Assembly (NCBI RefSeq): GCF_016518545.1 | Contig: NZ_JACVTO010000012.1 | Location: 62,001 to 126,000, forward strand | DNA length: 64,000 nt | Reading direction: 5' to 3' | Source of the DNA: Pseudomonas sp. S30 | Lineage (GTDB): Bacteria > Pseudomonadota > Gammaproteobacteria > Pseudomonadales > Pseudomonadaceae | Part shown: in pieces, positions 18,950 through 27,180 of the stretch | Numbering within the stretch: the first letter of the stretch is position 1 | Layout of the letters: each line of letters begins with the position of its first letter | Translations under genes and position numbers: made by a program | The notes under the pieces: generated by a model | Database searches by the model: none | What the model was told of the DNA's origin: nothing | What the model saw: the letters and a program-made list of their open reading frames with translations, nothing else

Positions 18950-18961
18950 TCAACGTCTGAC
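18950..18961. repeat. Right attachment-site core (attR)
   Basis: TCAACGTCTGAC, identical to the end of ychF at 11214-11225. It is followed after 9 bp by a hairpin suited to be the original ychF terminator. Confidence 0.7.
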
Positions 18962-18970
18962 CGCCGCAGC

Positions 18971-18995
18971 GCAGGGGCCTGTCCTAGGCCCCTGC
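18971..18995. terminator. Displaced ychF terminator-like hairpin
   Basis: Perfect 10-bp stem GCAGGGGCCT/AGGCCCCTGC with 5-nt loop, no T-run. Its distance from attR is what would be expected if it originally followed ychF. Confidence 0.5.
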
Positions 18996-19149
18996 CGATG
19001 TCCTCAGCACCGTCCAGCGCGAGCGCTTCGAGCCTCTCGCATCAGTTCATGATTTTCTGAACTGATTATTTGCCCCTGCCGATTCTTCCCGCCCCTGCCC
19101 CGCTCCAGAATCCCCTCATCATAATCACAATGACCGTGAGGCCACTCCC

Positions 19150-19539
19150 GTGGACCAGACCCTGCAAGTGCAGCAGGCGGCTGCCGAGCTCGTCGACGCC
19201 TTCGCCTGTAACGACACCCCGCGCTACTTCGCCTGCTTCAGCGAAGAAGCCACCTTCCTCTTCCACACCCTGGCTCAGCCGCTGCTGTCGCGCCAGGCGT
19301 ACGAGCGGCTGTGGGCACAATGGCAAGCGGACGGCTTCGCGGTGCTCGGTTGCACCTCGAGCAACGCCCAGGTGAGCCTCCAGGGCGATGTGGCGATCTT
19401 CATGCATGACGTGGCGACGCGTGTGCGTATCGACGGGCAGGTCCACGATTTGCAAGAGCGCGAGACCATCGTCTGGCGCCGGCACGGCGAGCGCTGGCTG
19501 GCCTGCCATGAGCACCTGTCGGTACTGTCGCCCACCTGA
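19150..19539 (+). CDS. NTF2/SnoaL-like (DUF4440-type) small protein
   Basis: 129 aa, GTG start. Pattern QAAAELVDAFACNDTPRYFACFSEEATFLFHT...ETIVWRRHGERWLACHEHLS is the alpha+beta cone fold of the NTF2-like superfamily: a long first helix, then strands ending in a W..CHEHLS motif. Probably a small-molecule binding or isomerase-type protein. 86 bp before the NCS1 permease and in the same direction, so it may share the substrate pathway of the permease and aldehyde dehydrogenase. Substrate unknown. Confidence 0.75.
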   Translation: MDQTLQVQQAAAELVDAFACNDTPRYFACFSEEATFLFHTLAQPLLSRQAYERLWAQWQADGFAVLGCTSSNAQVSLQGDVAIFMHDVATRVRIDGQVHDLQERETIVWRRHGERWLACHEHLSVLSPT

Positions 19540-19625
19540 GTTTCTTTTCGCGGCCCTGCCGCACTGCCATCGCACCCACAACAAGGCCTGCCACAGGTCG
19601 ACAACATTCGCGCTGGAGCTGCACC

Positions 19626-21125
19626 ATGACCCACTCGACCGGTATCGAGACCAACGGTGTCGAACAGATCCCCGACGATCAACGCGACGCCACCCCGCTT
19701 GACCTGTTCCGCCTGATCTTCGGCGGCGCCAACACCTTCGCCACAGCCGTGCTCGGCAGCTTCCCGGTCCTGTTCGGGCTGTCGTTCCAGGCCGGGCTCT
19801 GGGCCATCCTGCTCGGGGTCGCGGTCGGCTCGCTGATCCTCGCCCCCATGGGCCTGTTCGGCGCCCTCAACGGCACCAACAACGCGGTGTCGTCCGGCGC
19901 TCACTTCGGCGTGCACGGGCGCATCGTCGGCTCGTTCCTGTCCCTGCTGACGGCCGTGGCGTTCTTCTCGCTGTCGGTGTGGAGCTCGGGCGATGCGCTG
20001 ATCGGCGGCGCCAAGCGCCTGGCCGGCCTGCCGGAAACCGACCTCACCCTGGGCATGGCCTACGGCCTGTTCGCCGTGCTGGTGCTGGTGGTGTGCATCT
20101 TCGGCTTCCGCTTCATGCTGTGGGTCAACAGGATCGCGGTGTGGGCTTCGAGCCTGCTGTTCCTGCTCGGGGTCGTCGCCTTCGCCGGCCCGTTCGACGC
20201 GCAGTTCGCCGGCAGCGTCCACCTCGGTCAGCCGGGGTTCTGGGCCGCCTTCGTCGGCGCCGCGATCCTGGCCATGAGCAACCCGGTGTCCTTCGGCGCG
20301 TTCCTGGGCGACTGGTCGCGCTACATTCCTCGGCGCACGCCCAAGCTGCGCATCATGCTGGCGGTGATCCTGGCCCAGGGCGCCACCCTGATTCCATTCC
20401 TGTTCGGCCTGTGCACCGCAACCCTGGTGGCCAGCCAGGCCCCGGACTACATTGCCGCCAACAACTACGTGGGTGGCCTGCTGGCGATCTCGCCCACCTG
20501 GTTCTTCCTGCCGGTGTGCCTGATCGCCGTGATCGGCGGCATGTCCACCGGCACCACCGCCCTGTACGGCACCGGTCTGGACATGTCCAGCGTGTTCCCG
20601 CGCCTGCTCAGCCGCGCGGCGGCCACGCTGTTGATCGGCGTGCTGGCGATCGCCTTCATCTTCATCGGTCGCTTCGCCTTCGACCTGGTGCAGAGCGTAT
20701 CGACCTTCGCCGTGCTGATCATCACCTGCACCAGTCCCTGGATGGTGATCATGATCCTGGGCCTGATCACCCGGCGCGGCTTCTACCACGCCGACGATCT
20801 GCAGGTCTTCACCCGTGGTCAGCGCGGTGGACACTATTGGTTTCTGCATGGCTGGAACTGGCGAGGCATGGGCGCCTGGCTCCCCAGCGCGGCCATAGGC
20901 CTGTGCTTCGTCAACCTGCCGGGCCAGTTCGTCGGCCCGCTGGGCGAACTGGGGGGCGGTGTCGACCTGAGCCTGCCGGTCACCCTGGGCATGGCCAGCG
21001 TGCTGTACCTGCTGCTGCTCAACCTGTTCCCTGAACCAGCGGGTGTCTACGGCCCCGCCGGCCCGCGCTGGGTTCGCTGCAAACGCGCGCCCGTGATTCC
21101 CGTGACCCTCGCCAACCCGGCCTGA
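19626..21125 (+). CDS. NCS1-family purine/cytosine-type permease
   Basis: 499 aa, about 12 membrane segments. The NCS1 pattern is seen in DLFRLIFGGANTFATAVLGSFPVLFGLSF, GLFGALNGTNNAVSSGAHFGVHGRIVGSF and GDWSRYIPRRTPK. Such proteins import nucleobases, hydantoins or thiamine-like compounds with a cation. It lies 12 bp before an aldehyde dehydrogenase gene, suggesting uptake and oxidation of one nitrogenous compound. The exact substrate cannot be read from the sequence. Confidence 0.88.
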   Translation: MTHSTGIETNGVEQIPDDQRDATPLDLFRLIFGGANTFATAVLGSFPVLFGLSFQAGLWAILLGVAVGSLILAPMGLFGALNGTNNAVSSGAHFGVHGRIVGSFLSLLTAVAFFSLSVWSSGDALIGGAKRLAGLPETDLTLGMAYGLFAVLVLVVCIFGFRFMLWVNRIAVWASSLLFLLGVVAFAGPFDAQFAGSVHLGQPGFWAAFVGAAILAMSNPVSFGAFLGDWSRYIPRRTPKLRIMLAVILAQGATLIPFLFGLCTATLVASQAPDYIAANNYVGGLLAISPTWFFLPVCLIAVIGGMSTGTTALYGTGLDMSSVFPRLLSRAAATLLIGVLAIAFIFIGRFAFDLVQSVSTFAVLIITCTSPWMVIMILGLITRRGFYHADDLQVFTRGQRGGHYWFLHGWNWRGMGAWLPSAAIGLCFVNLPGQFVGPLGELGGGVDLSLPVTLGMASVLYLLLLNLFPEPAGVYGPAGPRWVRCKRAPVIPVTLANPA

Positions 21126-21137
21126 AAGGACCCTGCC

Positions 21138-22568
21138 ATGCCCGCTCATCATTACATCGACGGCCGTTGGGTCGACGGCCAAGGTAGTGACCGTATCAGT
21201 GTCTGCGATCCCGCCCTCGGCCAGCCGTTCGCCACACTGGACTCGGCCAGCGCCGCTCAGGTCGACCAGGCGGTGCAGGCCGCGCGTCGTGCGCTGCCCG
21301 CCTGGAAAGGCACCGCTGCCAGCCGCCGAGCCGAGGTGCTGCGCGGCTTCGCCGAACAGTTGCAGGCTCGCCGTGACAGCTTGATCGCAGCACAGATGCG
21401 CAACAACGGCAAACCGCGTCACGAGGCCGAAGTCGACCTGGACGACGCCATCGCCACCTTCGCCTATTACGCCGACCTGGCCGAGCAGTTGCCGAACAGC
21501 AATGCCGAAGTCCCTCTGGCCGCCCAGGGTTTCAGCGCCCGCACCCGGCTCGACGCGGTGGGCGTGGTGGGCCTGATCGTGCCCTGGAACTTCCCTCTGG
21601 TGACCAGCGCCTGGAAGCTCGCCCCGGCGCTGGCCGCTGGCTGTACGGTGGTGCTCAAGCCTTCGGAGGTTACGCCGCTGGCTGAGCGAGTGTACGGCGA
21701 GATCGCCGAGTACCTGGGCCTGCCAGCGGGCGTGCTGAATATCGTCAACGGCCAGGCCGAGACCGGCAAGGCCCTGAGCGCGCATAGCGGCCTGGACAAG
21801 CTGTCGTTCACCGGCAGCAATGCCGTGGGCAGCCAGGTGATGCGCAGCGCCGCCAGCCGCTGCCGCCCGGTCACCCTGGAGCTGGGCGGCAAGTCTGCGA
21901 TCATCGTGTTCGACGACTGCGATGTCGACCAGGCGGTGCAATGGATCGTCGCGGGCATCACCTGGAACGCCGGACAGATGTGCTCGGCCACTTCCCGCCT
22001 GCTGATCCAGGACGGGATCGCCGACCGCCTGCTGCCGCGCTTGCAGGAGGTGTTCGAGCAGTTGCGTGTGGGTAATCCGCTGACCGAGGACGTGGAGATG
22101 GGCCCCCTCACCAGCCAGGCGCAATGGCGAGAGGTGGCCGACTATTTCGTCCTGGCCCGCGAAGAAGGGCTGGACTGCCTGACCGGTGGCCGGACGCTGG
22201 AAGGCGAAGGCTGGTTCGTTGCCCCGACGCTGTATGGGGATGTGCCGCGCGATAGCCGCCTGTGGACCGAAGAAATCTTCGGCCCGGTGCTCTGTTCACG
22301 GCGCTTCGAGACCGAAGCCCAGGCGATCGAGCTGGCCAACGAAAGCACCTTCGGGCTGGTGGCCACGGTGTGCTCGGCCGACCTGCAACGTGCCGAGCGG
22401 GTAGCCGACGCGCTGGACGTCGGGCATGTGTGGATCAACTCGGTGCAGGCGGTGTTCGTCGAAACCTCGTGGGGTGGCACCAAGGGCAGCGGCATCGGGC
22501 GTGAGCTTGGCCCTTGGGGGCTGTCGGGGTATCTGTCGGTCAAGCATGTGACGCGGTGTTTGGGGTGA
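21138..22568 (+). CDS. NAD(P)-dependent aldehyde dehydrogenase (betaine-aldehyde type)
   Basis: 476 aa, full-length ALDH superfamily. VPWNFPL at 148-154, LKPSEVTP at 173-180, FTGSNAVGSQV, general base Glu248 in LELGGKSA, nucleophile Cys282 in NAGQMCSATSR. Closest in style to betaine-/aminoaldehyde dehydrogenases. Forms a likely operon with the upstream NCS1 permease and NTF2-like gene; no regulator is adjacent. Confidence 0.9.
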   Translation: MPAHHYIDGRWVDGQGSDRISVCDPALGQPFATLDSASAAQVDQAVQAARRALPAWKGTAASRRAEVLRGFAEQLQARRDSLIAAQMRNNGKPRHEAEVDLDDAIATFAYYADLAEQLPNSNAEVPLAAQGFSARTRLDAVGVVGLIVPWNFPLVTSAWKLAPALAAGCTVVLKPSEVTPLAERVYGEIAEYLGLPAGVLNIVNGQAETGKALSAHSGLDKLSFTGSNAVGSQVMRSAASRCRPVTLELGGKSAIIVFDDCDVDQAVQWIVAGITWNAGQMCSATSRLLIQDGIADRLLPRLQEVFEQLRVGNPLTEDVEMGPLTSQAQWREVADYFVLAREEGLDCLTGGRTLEGEGWFVAPTLYGDVPRDSRLWTEEIFGPVLCSRRFETEAQAIELANESTFGLVATVCSADLQRAERVADALDVGHVWINSVQAVFVETSWGGTKGSGIGRELGPWGLSGYLSVKHVTRCLG

Positions 22569-22628
22569 GGGCGGTGGAGCGCGTAGGGTGCAAGCTTCGC
22601 GCTCGCTCGGGCAGTGCTGGAAAAACGC

Positions 22629-23147
22629 TTACCTGAGCGGCAACATCATGGTCTTGGGTGATAAATCCGGACACGACATGAAACCCGCTTTGCCATAAAA
22701 AGACTCCAGCCGCTCGGTCAAGGGATGCACGATCAATGCGACGCTTCCTACCATCTGACTGGCGAGCAGTGTCCGTTCAACCGCGTCTTGCACCAAGTCC
22801 GTAGCGACGCCCCGCCCTGAGATTTCAGTAGTGACACCCATGCGCCCCAACACGACGACAGGAAGATCGTTTGGGGCGTTGCGACGAATCCTTGCGCTAG
22901 CACCATGGACTCTAGCCACCGAGCCATTGGACAGCGTGTAGAACCCTGCAACGCGGTTAGTACCCTGAAAACAGATGACATACACCACCGCATGCCTGGC
23001 CTGCTGCGCATCCAGTGCGCGATACCACAGGTAGTGATTGATTGAAATCTCGCCGCAGTCGAAAGCGCTCACGTCGTGACGCTCTTGCAGCCGACAGGGC
23101 GCGCTCAACTCCAGCGTTTGGGCCTTGCCAACAGCTTCTTCACGCAT
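22629..23147 (-). CDS. tacT: GNAT-family toxin of a TacA/TacT-type toxin-antitoxin pair
   Basis: 172 aa. Acetyl-CoA-dependent GNAT toxin, expected to acetylate aminoacyl-tRNA and stop translation. N-terminal hallmark SAFDCGEISINHYLWYRA; CoA-binding VVLGRMGVTTEISGRGVATDLVQDAV; Tyr of ESFYGKAGF near the C-terminus. The ATG is at 23147 with AGGAG 6 nt upstream; the open frame further upstream belongs to the antitoxin region. It overlaps the antitoxin gene by 43 bp. Confidence 0.88.
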   Translation of the reverse strand: MREEAVGKAQTLELSAPCRLQERHDVSAFDCGEISINHYLWYRALDAQQARHAVVYVICFQGTNRVAGFYTLSNGSVARVHGASARIRRNAPNDLPVVVLGRMGVTTEISGRGVATDLVQDAVERTLLASQMVGSVALIVHPLTERLESFYGKAGFMSCPDLSPKTMMLPLR

Positions 23148-23395
23148 GCGTTGCTCCTGATGGAATGGTCTTCCAATGCCTGAGCGAACCGATCGAACGC
23201 CTGATGATCGAGCAGGAAAAGGCGCTGCTCGAGCAGAACTTCCTCCGCACGTTGGCAAGCGGCATCGAGAACGAACGTTGTGCGATCGCCGCCAACGATT
23301 TCTACAGCGGCGTCGATCAGGTCGCGACGATGTTCCGCGACCCGCATGTTCAGGGGCACTGATTTTCCCCGTTCACTGCTGTGCGGTTCACTCAT
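23105..23395 (-). CDS. tacA: DUF1778 ribbon-helix-helix antitoxin (TacA-like)
   Basis: 96 aa. N-terminal RHH DNA-binding segment (VPLNMRVAEHRRDLIDAAVEIVGGDRTTFVLDAACQRAEEVLLEQRLFLL), then a C-terminal arm (DHQAFDRFAQALED) that in the family blocks the GNAT toxin. AGGAG ribosome site just upstream of the ATG. First gene of the pair; probably represses its own promoter, where CGTGTAGA repeats lie. Confidence 0.88.
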   Translation of the reverse strand: MSEPHSSERGKSVPLNMRVAEHRRDLIDAAVEIVGGDRTTFVLDAACQRAEEVLLEQRLFLLDHQAFDRFAQALEDHSIRSNACVKKLLARPKRWS

Positions 23396-23450
23396 GGAGA
23401 ACTCCTGAGGGCTTTAAGGCGCATAGGGCGCCTGGAAGTAATGGTACGAG

Positions 23451-23471
23451 CGTGTAGACTCAACGTGTAGA
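23451..23471. promoter_or_regulatory. Candidate TacA operator (direct repeat)
   Basis: Two copies of CGTGTAGA (23451-23458, 23464-23471), 13 bp apart, upstream of the antitoxin start. A plausible autoregulation site; sequence pattern only. Confidence 0.35.
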
Positions 23472-23721
23472 TGTATAGCGAAAGGCGTTACAGATAACAA
23501 GTGTCAGATATTTCTGAGATCGCTACACCCTCCAGGCACAAAGGGCACTTGGAAGTGTCCCGTCGTTTCGACATACGAAAATAAGGCACTGGATATAGTG
23601 CGTAAGATCTTTCCGAAAATATGACAGCCCCCTACAGGCTGCCACCACTTCAGAACTATCCTACTGCCGCGCCAGAAGCGTCGCTGTTGTTGCACAGGCT
23701 AACCAGGGCTAATTTCCCCCA

Positions 23722-23837
23722 GTCGCTCGTCAGCGACCGGGTGTGAGAGCCCGAAATCTGGTTTGCACCCACTGCGGTAGCTGCGTGCGGGCAGGATTCG
23801 TCCTGGCCGGGTTCCCGGGTTTCCGGTCTCTCACCCC
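23722..23837 (+). ncRNA. Structured RNA-like element upstream of a DUF3077-like fragment
   Basis: A hairpin GTCGCT-CGTC-AGCGAC (23722-23737) is followed by a closing stem GGTGTGAGAG/CTCTCACC (23740-23749 with 23828-23836). Inside is a CAGGA-TTCG-TCCTG hairpin (23792-23805) with a stable UUCG tetraloop on the plus strand, and further GC-rich pairings. The look is that of a folded leader or small RNA. No Rfam family is recognised with certainty. Confidence 0.45.
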
Positions 23838-23864
23838 GCGCCCAGCTGCCACCCAATCCTGTGA

Positions 23865-24000
23865 GAGGGAGCAGGTGCAGCGATCGATCAACCGCTCTTC
23901 ACCGTCCGATCGGATACATCCAACCAGGACGCCCTCGCCCACCTCATCCAGCTGCTCCATGGCATCGAAGCGACCCAGGACGAATACTGCTGCGCCAACG
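23865..24000 (+). pseudogene. Fragment of a DUF3077-like small protein gene
   Basis: The frame QPLFTVRSDTSNQDALAHLIQLLHGIEATQDEYCCA resembles the core of Pseudomonas DUF3077 proteins. An in-frame TGA at 23862 and the absence of a start codon between it and the match suggest a 5'-truncated or decayed gene, or one starting by a frame change from the GTG at 23875. Downstream the frame runs into the antisense of the next gene without further similarity. Confidence 0.4.
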
Positions 24001-24118
24001 CCGGAGTACCTGGGATCGCGATGCTGTCAATGCCGCGCACAACGCCCAGATGGGCCGCTCATTGGCCGAGCACGTGCTGTCTCATCCGCCAGGGCTACCG
24101 GCGCCACGGCAGCCCCGG

Positions 24119-24724
24119 CTACTCCTCGAAGATGAAATCGAACCCCGTGTCGAACAGTGTCTTCAGGTACGCGGTGAAGTCGCTGGCGATCACCTTGTAG
24201 CTGTCCGGGTCGTGCAGGTAGCGCACCACCTGCCCGACGCTGCCGCCCGCTGCCGGGTCGAAATCGACGTACAACTGCGAGGTGCCGCCGTTGTTGATGC
24301 AGTAGGCGAAGCACAGCCGCCGGTTCAGCGGCACCTGGGCATCGACACCGGCACCGAGCAGTTCGGGGTCTTCGTCCAGGTACTCCTCGTAGATCTGCGC
24401 GATGCTCATCGGCTCGGCGGCGGCGTCTTCGAGGATCTGCTGTACGGAGCGCAGGTAGTACGGGTATTCGAACACGTCCGAACCCAGCATCGGCACGGCG
24501 ATTTCGCCGCCGGGATAATCGCGCCAGTGGGTACCGTCCACCTCTTGCAGCAGGGCAATCAACGCCCCAGGGCAGTGGGGATAGCGTTGCACCAGGCGCT
24601 GCAGGTCGGCAGCCGAGGCGCCCTGGGCGCGGGCGAACTGCGGCGCCTCGTCCTCGCCCAGGCGCTTGCGGATTTCAGCCAGGTACTCGGTGACCAGGCG
24701 TTGCTCATCGGCTGTGGGGTTCAT
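24119..24724 (-). CDS. SMI1/KNR4-like protein
   Basis: 201 aa, soluble, acidic. The pattern CPGALIALLQEVDGTHWRDYPGGEIAVPMLGSDVFEYPYYLRS and YVDFDPAAGGSVGQVVRYLHDPDSYKVIASDFTAYL fits the SMI1/KNR4 (SUKH-like) fold. Some members are immunity proteins, others housekeeping. No toxin gene is next to it. Its ATG overlaps the stop of the MscS channel gene upstream (ATGA), so it is co-translated with that channel; a role linked to it is possible. Confidence 0.7.
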   Translation of the reverse strand: MNPTADEQRLVTEYLAEIRKRLGEDEAPQFARAQGASAADLQRLVQRYPHCPGALIALLQEVDGTHWRDYPGGEIAVPMLGSDVFEYPYYLRSVQQILEDAAAEPMSIAQIYEEYLDEDPELLGAGVDAQVPLNRRLCFAYCINNGGTSQLYVDFDPAAGGSVGQVVRYLHDPDSYKVIASDFTAYLKTLFDTGFDFIFEE

Positions 24725-27126
24725 GTCGCGGGTTCCTCCGGGGCACGTTGGGCATCCTGCAGCAACACCATGCTCTGCGGCGACGACAGGGCGATGCCCT
24801 CGTCACGCAGGCGGCCGAGGATGGTGAACAGCAGATCGCTGCGCGCGCCGCCGACTTGCCGCGGGCTGGCCACGTAGCCGCTGGCGCTGATCAGCATGCC
24901 GCTGGCGGTCAGGTCCTTGAACGTCACCGACGGTGCCGGCGCATCGAGAATGCCCTCGTGCTCCTGAAACGCCTGCATCAGCAGCTCGCGAACGCGGCCG
25001 GCGTCGGTGTCCAGCGGCAGGGTCAGGGTCACACCCACCACGCCCAGGGCATTGGCCATGGTCACGTTGCGCACGTTCTGGGAAATGAACTGCGAGTTGG
25101 GCACGATCACCGTGGAGCGGTCGGACATCTGGATCTCGGTGGCGCGCACGTTGATGCGGCGAATGTCGCCTTCGACGCCGGCCAGGCTGACCCAGTCGCC
25201 CACCTTCACCGGTCGCTCGGTGAGCAGAATCAAACCGGAAATGAAGTTCTGCACGATCTGCTGCAAGCCGAAACCGATACCCACCGACAGCGCACTGACC
25301 ACCCAGGTGAGGCTGGTCAGGTTGATGTGCAGGGTGGACATCACCAGCATGGCCAGGAACAGGAAGCCCAGGTAGCCGACCAGGGTCACCAGCGAGGCGC
25401 GCATGCCGGCGTCCATGTCGGTTTCCGGCAGCAGGCGCTCGCTGAGCCAGCGCTTGAGCACGCGAATGGCGAACAGCCCGACGAGGAAGATCGCCAGCGC
25501 CAGGAAGATGTCCTGCGGCACGATGTTGAGGTTGCCCAGCAACTTGCCGCCGCTGCCATCCCAGTCGCCCAGGCTGTCGAACAGCTCACCCGGGCTGGTG
25601 CCCGACGGCATGAAGGCCAGCAGCGCGGCGATGAACAGCATCAGCGTGCGCCCGACGCCTGCCAGCAAGGTGCTGGCCTGGGCCTGGTGACGATGTTGCA
25701 GGCCCAGCGCCGAGGCCAGGGCCGCACCGCCAGGTTGGCGAGGCGAGAGCAGGGTCTCGCAGAGGTCGCCGAACACGGTGACCAGCAGGTAGGCACAGAC
25801 CGCCACCACGCTGATCCACAGCAACTTGATGGTGAGGAAATAGGCCAGGGTCAGGTAGCCGGTCAGCAGCGCTGCGAGGATCGCCACCACCCAGAGCATG
25901 ACGACGAAGGGAATCAGCCCGGCAAGGCCCGCCGGGCGCTCCAGGCCGTGCTGCCGGCGGGTACGGCGGTACCGCACCAAGGCGAAGAAGAACACCCCCG
26001 ACACCACCAGCGCAGTGAGGCCGTTGGTGGCCAGGGTGAGCGCCAGGCTGGTGCCGATCACGCTGTTGATGCGCTCCTGGGTCAGCAGCAGCACCAGAGC
26101 CAGGGCCAGTACCTGCGGGAACCAGCCCAGGGCGCTGGCGACTTCGTCGGGAATCGGCGGCAGGCGCCAGGACGGGCGTTGCAGCATCAGCATGGCGCGT
26201 CCCAGGCCGGAGATGAAGGCGCTGAACACCACCAGGGTGAGGACATGGTTGGTCAGGCTGGCCAGGTCCGCGCCCAGTTCGGCGCTGCTTTCCAGGCCCC
26301 AGCGCAGCAGCGACACGGAACCGGAGATGGTCGCCAGGGTGGCCAGGGCCACGCTGAGCGCCAGGGCACTGCGGCGCAGGCGCCCTTCGGGCAGCCAGCG
26401 GATCATGGCATTGGCCAGCAGCCGTTCGAGCACGCGACGCACCAGGGTCCAGACCAGGATCGCCGCGATCAGCGCACTGACGAACCACCAACGGTGGGCC
26501 GGGCTGAAGGCACTGGCCACCGCGTCGGCCGCTTCACCGCGCAGGTCGTTCAGGCGCGACACGTCCTCGTCGGTGGGACGAATCAGGCTCGACCAGAACG
26601 CCGGGCTCAGCGGGCTGGCCGCACGGCTGGTGATCTGCGAGTTGAACAGGCTGCGACGCAGGTTGACGATCTGCGTGGACAGGTCGCGGGCCGACTGGGT
26701 CAACTGAGTGGCCTCGGTCTGCTCGCCCACCAACCCCTTCTTCTGCTTGTCCAGCTGCTGACGCTGACGGGTCAAAGCGTCGGGTTCGTCCGGCTGGACC
26801 GGCCCGAGCACATTGAGCTGGTCGTCCAGGCGGGCGACGTCGGCGGTGCGCTGGGTGGCCAGGGCATCGGCCTGGCGCTGCACCTGCAACGCCGACTGGC
26901 GCAGCTGCGACAGCACGTCGTCGTTGGCGTTGGTGGTGACGCGCTGGCGGATCTGGTCGAGCCGGTCGCTCAGGTCCTGCAGGCTGGCGTCGTCCTGCAG
27001 GGTCTGCTGTTCGGCGGCGGCCAGGCCCGAGGCCGGCGTATCGGCTGCCGACCAGGCGGGCGTCGCCACGCACAACAGCAAGGCCATGATCACTACATAA
27101 AACCGCTCAAGGCTGATGCGCCTCAT
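24721..27126 (-). CDS. Large mechanosensitive ion channel (DUF3772 + MscS)
   Basis: 801 aa. Signal peptide (about 1-27), periplasmic coiled-coil/DUF3772 region with many Gln-rich helices (about 30-180), multiple membrane segments (about 205-560), then the MscS pore and beta domain (TWVVSALSVGIGFGLQQIVQNFISGLILLTERPVKVGDWV and IRRINVRATEIQMSDRSTVIVPNSQFIS). Releases solutes on hypo-osmotic shock at the inner membrane. Coupled to the downstream SMI1-like gene. Confidence 0.92.
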   Translation of the reverse strand: MRRISLERFYVVIMALLLCVATPAWSAADTPASGLAAAEQQTLQDDASLQDLSDRLDQIRQRVTTNANDDVLSQLRQSALQVQRQADALATQRTADVARLDDQLNVLGPVQPDEPDALTRQRQQLDKQKKGLVGEQTEATQLTQSARDLSTQIVNLRRSLFNSQITSRAASPLSPAFWSSLIRPTDEDVSRLNDLRGEAADAVASAFSPAHRWWFVSALIAAILVWTLVRRVLERLLANAMIRWLPEGRLRRSALALSVALATLATISGSVSLLRWGLESSAELGADLASLTNHVLTLVVFSAFISGLGRAMLMLQRPSWRLPPIPDEVASALGWFPQVLALALVLLLTQERINSVIGTSLALTLATNGLTALVVSGVFFFALVRYRRTRRQHGLERPAGLAGLIPFVVMLWVVAILAALLTGYLTLAYFLTIKLLWISVVAVCAYLLVTVFGDLCETLLSPRQPGGAALASALGLQHRHQAQASTLLAGVGRTLMLFIAALLAFMPSGTSPGELFDSLGDWDGSGGKLLGNLNIVPQDIFLALAIFLVGLFAIRVLKRWLSERLLPETDMDAGMRASLVTLVGYLGFLFLAMLVMSTLHINLTSLTWVVSALSVGIGFGLQQIVQNFISGLILLTERPVKVGDWVSLAGVEGDIRRINVRATEIQMSDRSTVIVPNSQFISQNVRNVTMANALGVVGVTLTLPLDTDAGRVRELLMQAFQEHEGILDAPAPSVTFKDLTASGMLISASGYVASPRQVGGARSDLLFTILGRLRDEGIALSSPQSMVLLQDAQRAPEEPAT

Positions 27127-27180
27127 CGAATTCCCCTCTATGCAACTCGATAGGCGAAGAATACTACGCTGCCGGCGCGC

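Larger units (their letters stand above)
11214..18961. mobile_element. Integrative genomic island at the 3' end of ychF (ICE-derived, XamI-type R-M cargo)
   Basis: About 7.7 kb between two copies of TCAACGTCTGAC. Contents left to right: P4-type integrase, ParC-like protein, DNA methyltransferase, XamI-type endonuclease, second tyrosine recombinase, 1-kb non-coding tract, STY4528-type replication protein. GGGGGTAC-type repeats lie inside both borders. Base composition in the R-M part is clearly more AT-rich than the flanks. No relaxase or type IV secretion genes are present, so it is either a mobilisable island or a deletion remnant of an ICE. Borders are inferred from the repeat and from the hairpin after the right copy, which looks like the displaced ychF terminator. 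Confidence 0.8.
18673..19149. other. Gap: island right end and junction with chromosome
   Basis: No gene supported. It holds the STY4528 promoter region, two GGGGGTAC repeats, two GATCAACGT repeats (18929-18937, 18948-18956) around a palindrome ACGTTTAAACGT (18934-18945), the attR core, a GC hairpin and a second hairpin ATCAGTTCA/TGAACTGAT (19041-19066) before the NTF2-like gene. Confidence 0.6.
23396..24118. other. Gap between tacA and the SMI1-like gene
   Basis: No intact gene is supported. It holds the tacA promoter/operator region, about 200 bp of AT-richer sequence (23480-23690) without recognisable features, the structured element and the DUF3077-like fragment. Confidence 0.6.

Noticed and set aside
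19275..22124. 949-codon open frame antisense to the NTF2-like, NCS1 and aldehyde dehydrogenase genes
   Set aside because: Runs across three well-supported genes on the other strand; His/Gln/Gly-rich composition typical of antisense frames.
22629..23258. Longer toxin form starting at 23258
   Set aside because: The extra residues are the antisense frame of the antitoxin; the ATG at 23147 has a good ribosome site and the family N-terminus.
24119..24724. SMI1-like gene as the immunity gene of a polymorphic toxin
   Set aside because: No toxin or Rhs/CDI-type gene is next to it; it is coupled to an MscS channel gene instead.
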